A program made the translations under genes and the position numbers. Positions 1-6,110 of a DNA stretch of 10,022 nucleotides are shown here, in pieces. The notes beneath the pieces were generated by a model that ran no database searches, was not told the origin of the DNA, and saw only the letters and a program-made list of their open reading frames with translations. This stretch comes from Treponema sp. (GTDB taxonomy: Bacteria > Spirochaetota > Spirochaetia > Treponematales > Breznakiellaceae), in contig JAITLF010000248.1 of NCBI GenBank assembly GCA_031278025.1, forward strand, positions 1 to 10,022, read 5' to 3'. How positions within the stretch are numbered: position 1 is the first letter of the stretch; each line of letters begins with the position of its first letter.

Positions 1-245
1 GCCGGTTATAAAACTTTTCCAGCCGGTTATAAAACTTTTCCAGCCGGTTATAAAACTTTTTTAACCGGTTATAAAACTTTTTTAACCGGTTATAAAACTT
101 TTACAGGGGGCGGTAAAACTTTTCCAACCGGTTATAAAACTTTTTTAACCGGTTATAACGGTTTTCCAGCCGGCCGCGGGGCCTTACAGGGGGCGGTAAA
201 ACTCTTATAACCGGTTATAAAACTTTTTTAACCGGCCGTAAAACA
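1..245. repeat. 21-bp tandem repeat array (about 11.5 units)
   Basis: Units begin at 1, 22, 43, 64, 85, 106, 127, 148, 169, 189, 210 and 231. The consensus is (G/A)CCGGTTATAAAACTTTT followed by CCA or TTA. All units are 21 bp except the one at 169, which is 20 bp and degenerate. Units at 106 and 189 are variants starting GGGGGCGGTAAAACT; with the preceding TTACA they form an identical 20-bp block (101-120 and 184-203). The last unit decays around 245. Each unit carries an A-tract and a T-tract, so with a period of two helical turns the array may be intrinsically bent. A perfect 16-bp palindrome, TTATAACCGGTTATAA, lies at 205-220. In plus frame 1 the array reads as heptapeptides of the type (A/T)GYKTF(P/L) with no stop until TAA at 208-210, so it could be the tail of a gene entering from the left. 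The array begins at or beyond the window edge. There are no unique spacers, so it is not CRISPR. Confidence 0.92.
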
Positions 246-252
246 TCGATCT

Positions 253-272
253 TGCCGGCGCCGCGCCGGGCA
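253..272 (-). terminator. GC-rich hairpin downstream of the efflux operon
   Basis: CCGGCGC (255-261) and GCGCCGG (263-269) are perfect inverted arms, extendable by TGCC/GGCA with one bulged base. The hairpin lies 14 bases past the permease stop in the direction of transcription. No U-tract follows directly; the nearest run is TTTT about nine bases beyond. It is therefore a weak intrinsic terminator candidate or simply an mRNA 3'-end stabilising stem. Confidence 0.35.
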
Positions 273-285
273 GCGCCCCCTCATC

Positions 286-3200
286 TCATCTCATCCTATC
301 CGGTTTCCGGTCGTGGCGGCTGTTGAGGAGGGAGTACATCACCGGCGTTACGAACAAGGTCATAAGGGAACTCACGGTCAGGCCGCCCACAAAGGTTTTG
401 CCGATAGGCTGAATGGTGTCCGCCCCCGCTCCGGGAAAGAAGGCGATGGGGACCATGCCCAGGATAGTGGTAAGGCTCGTCATGAGGATGGGACGGAGGC
501 GGCTGCACCCTGCTTCGATGCAGGCTTCCCTGACCCGCATACCCCGTGCGCGGAGGGTATTCGTGTAGTCCACCAGGACTATGCCGTTGTTGACCACAAC
601 CCCCACCAGGGCAACAATGCCGACGGCGGAAAACACCGACATGGCCTCGTTGCCGATCTTGTAGATCCAGATGACGCCGATGAAGAGGAGGGGGATTGAA
701 AAAAAGATGATGAGGGGGTCCACAAAGGACTCAAACTGGCTTGCCATAAGGCCGAACACCAGAAATACCGCAACCCCGATGATCAGGATAAAACGCCGGT
801 TATAGGTTTCCACTTCCACCGCCTCGCCTAAGTAGCGGACCGTAACATTTTCACGGGGGATCAGGTAGCGCTGTACCGTGGCCTCAAGGCGGCGCTGCAT
901 GTCCGTGGCGGCTATGCCCTGGGGAAGTTCGCCGGTAACGCGGACCAGGCGCTCCTGGTTTTCCCGGCGTATGGAGGCGGGGGAGCGGCCTTCGGTGATC
1001 TTCGCTACATTGGACAGGGACACGCGGCTGCCGTTCCTGCCCATCACGAAGACGGCGTCCAGATTGGGAACGCCGCCCCGGCGGTCTGAATCCTGAAACC
1101 GCACGATGATGTCGACCAGCCGGTCTCCCTGAGAAATGGTCGTGGCCGTAACGCCGTCCATGGCGGTCCTGATCTCCGACGCGACGGCGGAAAGGGAAAT
1201 TCCCAGGGCCGCGGCCCGGTCCCGGTCGATTTCTATCTGTAACTGAGGCGCTCCCTCGTCAATGTTCACCACCGGATTTTCGATTTCCGGAAGATACCGG
1301 ATCATGATCTGCTGAATTTCGTTCGCGGTTTCTATCAAGGCGTCCGTGTCCCGTGAACTGACGGCGATTTCCACGGCGGAAGCGCTGCCCATGGAACGCC
1401 CCGCCCGGAAGGCGATCCGCGCTCCCGGAAACACGGTAAGGTACGGCGTCAATTTTTGTATCACCCGGCTGGGAGTGTCCGCCTGCTCCGCCGGCGGGGG
1501 AAGAGTTATCTGCACCGATCCCTGGTTGGTACCGCTCCGCCGGGCGGTAAGGATAAGATTGTTGTAGCTTTCAATGTTTTCCCTGACGATTTCCGCCAGG
1601 TCAAGAAGCGCCAGTTCTGTCGTTTCAATGGTAGTTCCCTGGGGCATGGAAACCGTGATGTTGACCACGTCGTCGGTGCGGCTGCGGATAAAGAGGTTCA
1701 TCCCTATGCCGTTAAACTGGAACAGGGAAAAGGCCAGAATAAGGAGAACCAGGAGCAGTATCAGCAGCCGGCGGTTCAGGCAGTAGTTCAGCGCCCGCTT
1801 ATAGCCGTTGTCCAGGGAACGGAAGAAACCTTCCATCTTGTCGTCGATAAAGCGCGGCAGGCGGTTCTTCAGGGGCTTTTGCTTCCGGGTATCCAGTTTG
1901 AAGATGGGGCCGCAGAGGGCCGGCACCAGCGTAACCGCCACCGCCAGGGAGCAGGTCAGGGAAATGACTACCGTAAAGATGAGGTCGTTGAAAAGCTGGC
2001 CCATCATTTCCAGCTCGTTTTTATAGATGATGAGCGGCACGAACACGCAGAGGGTCGTGGTAGTGGAGGTAACAATGGCCCGGATCATCTCCTGGCTTCC
2101 CAGGACTGCGGCGATTTCCGGTTTGGCCCCCCGTTCCCGGTAGTTGTGGACGTTTTCCAGGATCACGATGGAAGCGTCCACGGTCATCCCCAGCCCCAGG
2201 ATAAGGCCGGTCATGGTGAGGAGGTTCAGGGTAAAGCCGAATACGGACATGAACATCAGGGTAAGGAGGATAGAGACCGGAATGGAAAGGCCGATGATCA
2301 GGGTTCCCTTTAGATTTCGCAGGAAGATGAAGAGGATGATCATGGCCAGGGCGGCGCCCTGGAAGGCGTTGGAATACACCTGGCTTAAAGTGGCGCTGAT
2401 GAGGGAGGTGTCATCCGACAGTACCGCCACGGTGATGCCCCGGGGCAGGTCTTCGTTTATCCCTTTCAGGGCTTCCCGCACCCGGGTTGCTACCTGTACG
2501 GAATTGCTGTCGCTTTCGCTCTGGACCTGTATGTAGACGCCGCTCTGGCCGTTCACCGAAACCCGTGCGGCGTTGTCGTTGAAGGCCGCGGACACGTCCG
2601 CTATGTCCTCAAGACGCACTGCCTGGGAACGGTTCAGCGATCCCTCAAGGGGAACGTTGACCGTCTTGACGACAAGGCGCTTCACCTGATCCAGATCCAC
2701 GAGTTCCTGCCGGGTAAGAAGCTGGTAGTCACGGGTCCCCCGTGTCATGCTCCCCCCGGAGGTTAGAATGTTCTGACCCTTCAGGGCCGCCGTTACGTCG
2801 CTTAAGGTAAGGTTATAGGCGGCAAGCCGGTTTTGGGATACCGCCACCAGGACTATCTGGGTGGTTCCCCCGGTAACTTCCGCCGACGCCACCCCCTCTA
2901 TCCGCTCTATGCCGGCCTGTATCTCGTCCTCCGCGAAGATCCGCAGTTGATCCGGCGGGTAATCGCCCCGGACCACCAGGCGCATGATGGGCATGGCGGA
3001 CATATCGAAACGCCGCACCGTAGGAGTTCCCGCGCCGTCAGGCAGGGAATTGGACAGCCGGGCCGCCAGGGTCTGAACATCCGTCATAGCCTGGTCCATG
3101 TCGGTGCCGTAGGCGAAATTCAGATTGATGGAACTTGATTCAAAGGACGAGTTGCTGGTCATGTCCGTGAGCCCCTTGGAAGCCGCCAGCGCCCGTTCCA

Positions 3201-3399
3201 GCGGCATGGTTACGTTCCGTTCCACATCCGCCGGGCCGGCACCGGGAAACGAGGTGTAGACCGAGAGGACCGGACGGACCGTGGAGGGGAAGAGGTCCAC
3301 CGCGATATTCGGGACCAGCGTCGCGGCAATGCCCAGGGCCAGCGCGTAAAGCACGACGATGGTTACCGGACGCTGTACCGAATACTTCGCTATATTCAT
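286..3399 (-). CDS. RND family efflux permease (HAE/AcrB-like inner-membrane pump)
   Basis: This 1037-aa protein is the proton-driven inner-membrane component of a tripartite efflux pump. It has the full family length and layout: TM1 at about 11-31, a first periplasmic porter region (about 35-335), TM2-6 (about 340-500), TM7 at about 543-562, a second periplasmic region (565-865) and TM8-12 (868-1025). The N-terminus (SVQRPV, NIAVDLFPS, FPGAGPADVE) is typical. In TM4 the relay motif reads GMTVDASIVILEN: D408 corresponds to AcrB Asp407, but the second Asp is Ala. In TM10, VVNNGIVLVDY has Asn where AcrB has Lys940. Related non-proteobacterial pumps carry VDN and VNN at these sites, so this is a clade feature rather than damage. 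The start is set by AAGGAGG five bases before ATG. Only 12 bases separate it from the adaptor stop, and the ribosome site abuts that stop codon, which implies coupled translation. TGA triplets spaced 5 bp apart cover all three frames at the end. The substrate cannot be read from the sequence. Confidence 0.96.
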   Translation of the reverse strand: MNIAKYSVQRPVTIVVLYALALGIAATLVPNIAVDLFPSTVRPVLSVYTSFPGAGPADVERNVTMPLERALAASKGLTDMTSNSSFESSSINLNFAYGTDMDQAMTDVQTLAARLSNSLPDGAGTPTVRRFDMSAMPIMRLVVRGDYPPDQLRIFAEDEIQAGIERIEGVASAEVTGGTTQIVLVAVSQNRLAAYNLTLSDVTAALKGQNILTSGGSMTRGTRDYQLLTRQELVDLDQVKRLVVKTVNVPLEGSLNRSQAVRLEDIADVSAAFNDNAARVSVNGQSGVYIQVQSESDSNSVQVATRVREALKGINEDLPRGITVAVLSDDTSLISATLSQVYSNAFQGAALAMIILFIFLRNLKGTLIIGLSIPVSILLTLMFMSVFGFTLNLLTMTGLILGLGMTVDASIVILENVHNYRERGAKPEIAAVLGSQEMIRAIVTSTTTTLCVFVPLIIYKNELEMMGQLFNDLIFTVVISLTCSLAVAVTLVPALCGPIFKLDTRKQKPLKNRLPRFIDDKMEGFFRSLDNGYKRALNYCLNRRLLILLLVLLILAFSLFQFNGIGMNLFIRSRTDDVVNITVSMPQGTTIETTELALLDLAEIVRENIESYNNLILTARRSGTNQGSVQITLPPPAEQADTPSRVIQKLTPYLTVFPGARIAFRAGRSMGSASAVEIAVSSRDTDALIETANEIQQIMIRYLPEIENPVVNIDEGAPQLQIEIDRDRAAALGISLSAVASEIRTAMDGVTATTISQGDRLVDIIVRFQDSDRRGGVPNLDAVFVMGRNGSRVSLSNVAKITEGRSPASIRRENQERLVRVTGELPQGIAATDMQRRLEATVQRYLIPRENVTVRYLGEAVEVETYNRRFILIIGVAVFLVFGLMASQFESFVDPLIIFFSIPLLFIGVIWIYKIGNEAMSVFSAVGIVALVGVVVNNGIVLVDYTNTLRARGMRVREACIEAGCSRLRPILMTSLTTILGMVPIAFFPGAGADTIQPIGKTFVGGLTVSSLMTLFVTPVMYSLLNSRHDRKPDRMR

Positions 3400-3411
3400 G
3401 GGCCCCTCCTT

Positions 3412-4470
3412 TTAGTCGACCACGCGGACGGTATCGCCTTCGGAAAGGAAATTCTGCCCCGCCGTGACTATCCGTTCCCCCGCGGCAAGGCCGTCGACAA
3501 TTTCCAGGGTAGTTTCGCTTTCCAGCCCCAGGGTGAGGAAGCGGCGCTCCACCGTGGCATCTTCCCTGATAACAAAGGCGATCCAGTTCCCGTAGGTGTT
3601 GATTGCCGCGGCACGGGGGATGACCGGCACGTTCCGCCGGGAATGGGTTACCAGGCTCACGGTCCCGAACATCCCCGCCTTGATTCGGGGATCCTGGCGG
3701 CCTGAAGGTCCCGGCGTAAACCGGAGGCGTATACGCAGGGTACGGCTTGCCGGGTCCAGAACCGGGCTTACCTCGTCCACCTCGGCGGCGAAATGTTCCC
3801 GCGCCATGGCCTCAAAGGAAACCAGCGCCGGAAGCCCCGGCCTGATGCTGGTGGAAAACCGTTCGGGGATAAAGGTCTCCACCGCCAGGGCCGCCAGGTC
3901 TCCCACGACGCAGATCACCGTCTGGCCGGAAACGGTGTCCCCGGGATTCACCGGCGTCTGAAGGATAGTCCCGCTTATGGTGGAAACCACCGGGCTCTGG
4001 GAATAGAACTCCCCGGGCCGGGAAGGATCCACCAGGGCCACCGTCTGTCCCCGGTTCACGGTATCCCCCACCTGGAAGCGGAGCTCCGTGAGTTTCCCCG
4101 CCACCGTCGGGTAGATGGCTATCTGGGATCGGGCCAGGACATCCCCGTTGACCACCACCCGGTTCTCTATGGTTCCCAGGACCACTCCGGCTGCCCGGAC
4201 CGTCGCAGCCTGCCGCTGGCCGCCCCCAGGCTGTTGCCCCGCCCCGGTTCCTCCGGTTGGGCGGCTGCCGGGAGCGCCTCCGCCTGAACCGCCCCCGCCT
4301 GAACCGCCCCCAGCCGCCGGGGATGTCATGGCCGCTGTCTGTTCCCGCTGCCGCAGCGCCGTATAGAGAATAAGCCCTGAAAAAAGCAGGATCAGGGAGA
4401 TGATGATAGCGGTTACCGCTTTTGACGCGTTTCCCTTGCGTTTCCTGGATTGTGTCCCGATTTGTTTCAT
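3412..4470 (-). CDS. RND efflux periplasmic adaptor (HlyD/AcrA-type membrane fusion protein), hairpin-less
   Basis: This 352-aa protein links the RND permease to the outer-membrane channel. A basic N-terminus (KRKGN) precedes a membrane anchor at about 19-38, with no lipobox Cys. Residues about 48-90 are a Gly/Ser/Pro/Gln linker (GGGSG repeats). The lipoyl half-motifs follow: about 118-148 (AGKLTELRFQVGDTVNRGQ) and 160-190 (SGTILQTPVNPGDTVSGQ). A beta-barrel domain (about 191-270) and a membrane-proximal domain (to 352, ending NFLSEGDTVRVVD) complete it. Only about 11 residues separate the lipoyl halves, where AcrA has a long alpha-helical hairpin, so the hairpin is absent. Borrelia BesA is known to have the same absence. 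The ATG at 4470 is preferred: AAGGAG sits six bases upstream, and this ATG shares one base with the TGA of the channel gene. A GTG at 4473 is in frame but too close to the ribosome site. Confidence 0.93.
   Translation of the reverse strand: MKQIGTQSRKRKGNASKAVTAIIISLILLFSGLILYTALRQREQTAAMTSPAAGGGSGGGGSGGGAPGSRPTGGTGAGQQPGGGQRQAATVRAAGVVLGTIENRVVVNGDVLARSQIAIYPTVAGKLTELRFQVGDTVNRGQTVALVDPSRPGEFYSQSPVVSTISGTILQTPVNPGDTVSGQTVICVVGDLAALAVETFIPERFSTSIRPGLPALVSFEAMAREHFAAEVDEVSPVLDPASRTLRIRLRFTPGPSGRQDPRIKAGMFGTVSLVTHSRRNVPVIPRAAAINTYGNWIAFVIREDATVERRFLTLGLESETTLEIVDGLAAGERIVTAGQNFLSEGDTVRVVD
4282..4311. repeat. 15-bp perfect tandem duplication in the adaptor linker
   Basis: GCCTGAACCGCCCCC occurs twice back to back (4282-4296 and 4297-4311). 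On the coding strand it encodes GGGSG twice. The 15-bp unit keeps the reading frame, so the linker length could vary by slippage between strains. Confidence 0.9.
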
Positions 4471-5795
4471 CACAGGCTCCTTGTTATGGCGTTCCAGTCG
4501 ATATTGAGGGCCGCCGCCAGGTCCAATCGCATGATTTGGTAGGCCAGCTCGCCTTCCAGTAGCTGCTGCCGGGCCTGGGCCATGTCGTTCCGGGCTTCCT
4601 GAAGGACCAGGGATTCCACCGTCCCGTTTCTAAAACCCTCGGCGGTCAGTTCATAGGCCCGTTCGGCGATTTCTACCCGCAGCCGGGCGATCTCTATGCC
4701 GTCCCAGGAATTCTTAAGGTTCTCCGCCAGGGAACGTATTTCCCGCATGGCCCGGTCTTCCGTCTCCTTCAGGTCCAGGCGGGCCTTTTCCACCTCCGCT
4801 TCCGCCTTTCCTATCGCTTGATGCCCCGCAGTCCCAGGAATCCAGGACTCGATAGGAATGCCCAGGCTCAGGCTCCCGCTTACGGTATCGGTAAACCCGC
4901 TGGTTCCCGGCCCTGTTCCGCTCCATTGGGCGGAAAGGGACAGGGCCGGGGAACGGGACCCCTGGATAGTTTGATGCCGCACCAGTTCCAGGCGCTCAAT
5001 GTTCTGCCGCTGGCTCACTATGTCGGGCCGTTTCCCCAGGTGATCCCGAATAAGCCGCTCAGGGTCCGCGTCAATCCGCGCTATTTCAAGCCTCCCTTCA
5101 AGGACGGTTCCGGCATCCGCCCCATCCAGCCCCAGCAGCGCGAGGAATTCCCCCATGTTGGCGTTGCAGGCTGTTTCGGCCCGGCTGAGATCCAGCCGGG
5201 CGGTCTCCGCGCCGAGCCTGCTCTGGAGGACCGCGAGTTGGCTGATAAGCCCGTTGGCAAAGGCGGTCTGATTTCTTTCAAACTGCTGTTCCGCCAGGGT
5301 TTTGATTTCTTCAAGATGGGAAAGGTTTTGTTTTTCCGCCAGCAGGCTGAAAAAGGTCTTGATCACCTGAATCTCAAGCTGCCGCCGGGCGCTTTCGTAG
5401 GTGAGAAGCCGGGTTCGGTAGGTGAGGCCGATGATCTTCATCGCCTGCGGAAGGGACGAGTTGAGCCTGAGGGACAGGCCGAGGGACGCCGTGTACCCAA
5501 AACCGCCTGAAGCGGCGGGCGTACCGGCAAACAGGGGCGTCCGGTAACTTGCCCCCCCGCTCAGGCTGATTTCGGGAAAAACTTCGGCCCACAGGTTGTT
5601 TGCCGCGATACCGGCGGTGTTCAAATCAATAAAGCTCTTTCGTAAATTCAAACTCTGATCCAACGCCAGCGCTACCGCCCGTTCCGGGGATAGCGGCACG
5701 GCTTCCCGCTCCCCCTCCTGGGCCGCCGCGGCAGGCCCCTGGAAGAGCGCGGTAAGGATCAGTGCAAAAAGGCCCCACGGGGGAACGCGCCGCAT
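4470..5795 (-). CDS. TolC-type outer-membrane efflux channel
   Basis: This 441-aa protein is the outer-membrane exit duct of the pump. The chosen start gives a clean signal peptide: MRRVPPWGLFALILTALFQG followed by an Ala-rich stretch, with cleavage likely near A25. It has no lipobox Cys, unlike many OprM-type channels. Two outer membrane efflux protein (OEP) repeats follow, at about 33-225 and 245-436. Their amphipathic helices include SLNLRKSFIDLNTAGIAANN and, near the C-terminus, LQEARNDMAQARQQLLEGE, and their strand segments include GGASYRT and SLSAQWSG. The length is normal for the family. GAGG five bases before ATG supports 5795. The frame stays open 48 codons further up to a GTG at 5939, but that extension would bury the signal peptide. 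This is the first gene of the operon, and its TGA overlaps the adaptor ATG by one base. Confidence 0.93.
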   Translation of the reverse strand: MRRVPPWGLFALILTALFQGPAAAAQEGEREAVPLSPERAVALALDQSLNLRKSFIDLNTAGIAANNLWAEVFPEISLSGGASYRTPLFAGTPAASGGFGYTASLGLSLRLNSSLPQAMKIIGLTYRTRLLTYESARRQLEIQVIKTFFSLLAEKQNLSHLEEIKTLAEQQFERNQTAFANGLISQLAVLQSRLGAETARLDLSRAETACNANMGEFLALLGLDGADAGTVLEGRLEIARIDADPERLIRDHLGKRPDIVSQRQNIERLELVRHQTIQGSRSPALSLSAQWSGTGPGTSGFTDTVSGSLSLGIPIESWIPGTAGHQAIGKAEAEVEKARLDLKETEDRAMREIRSLAENLKNSWDGIEIARLRVEIAERAYELTAEGFRNGTVESLVLQEARNDMAQARQQLLEGELAYQIMRLDLAAALNIDWNAITRSL

Positions 5796-5821
5796 AGTTT
5801 CCTCTTGTTTATTAGCACCAT
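5759..5821 (-). CDS. Possible 20-codon leader ORF overlapping the channel gene start
   Basis: An ATG at 5821 is preceded by TGGAGG with five bases of spacing, a better ribosome site than the GAGG used by the channel gene. The ORF reads MVLINKRKLC and ten further residues, then TGA at 5761-5759. It is in a different frame from the channel gene and runs across its ATG (5795). A ribosome finishing here would terminate 34 bases inside the channel gene. It could be a regulatory leader peptide that represses or couples channel translation, or a chance ORF next to a strong purine run. No database family is suggested. Confidence 0.3.
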   Translation of the reverse strand: MVLINKRKLCGAFPRGAFLH

Positions 5822-5865
5822 AAATACCTCCAGGAGAGATAAAGAAGGAGTTCCGCATTTCCATT

Positions 5866-5890
5866 TCGAACCTCCGGACTCCGGTTTCGA
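5866..5890 (-). promoter_or_regulatory. Hairpin in the efflux operon leader
   Basis: Outer arms TCGAA (5866-5870) and TTCGA (5886-5890) enclose inner arms CCGGA (5874-5878) and TCCGG (5880-5884), with a small asymmetric internal loop. It lies about 70 bases before the channel ATG and just upstream of the leader ORF. It would form in RNA if transcription starts further upstream. It is not followed by a U-tract, so it is not an intrinsic terminator. Confidence 0.4.
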
Positions 5891-5892
5891 CT

Positions 5893-5967
5893 CTCACAGC
5901 CCCAATCGTTCTACTTTGAATAGAACAATCAATGCTCACAGCCCCGATTGTTCTGTTCCGAACGGAA
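5893..5967. promoter_or_regulatory. Candidate operator region of the efflux operon (repeated half-sites)
   Basis: Two 20-bp direct repeats of the form CTCACAGCCCC-R-AT-Y-GTTCT lie at 5893-5912 and 5935-5954. They are 18/20 identical and start 42 bp apart, about four helical turns. The first GTTCTA also pairs with an inverted TAGAAC (5921-5926), extending to arms 5905-5914 and 5920-5930 with a few mismatches. Next to the second copy is TTCCG-AA-CGGAA (5956-5967), a perfect inverted repeat. This arrangement is what a dimeric repressor site would look like upstream of an efflux operon, but no regulator gene is in the window and I could not place a convincing -35/-10 pair. The remaining leader (5968-6110) holds only an AT-rich stretch around 6030-6060 and no clear gene. 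Confidence 0.4.
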
Positions 5968-6110
5968 TTAATTCACCTGAACCCCTCTGCCGTGAGGTTT
6001 TGGAACCGCCGCAATATGCACATAAAAGGGATGTATTGTTTTTTTGGTTACATTGAAAACGCCGGAACCGGTGCGTATAAATTACCCTTCTTGAGCCGTA
6101 TCCCCCGGTC

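Noticed and set aside
1..245. CRISPR array
   Set aside because: The units are contiguous 21-bp tandem repeats with no unique spacers, and there are no cas genes.
1456..2313. 285-codon plus-strand ORF opposite the RND permease
   Set aside because: It lies wholly inside a clear RND gene, is rich in Gln, His, Asp and Gly as GC-rich antisense frames often are, and matches no family.
5796..5939. 48-residue N-terminal extension of the channel protein from GTG 5939
   Set aside because: It would place the hydrophobic signal peptide internally and runs through the repeats and hairpin of the leader; the ATG at 5795 has its own ribosome site.
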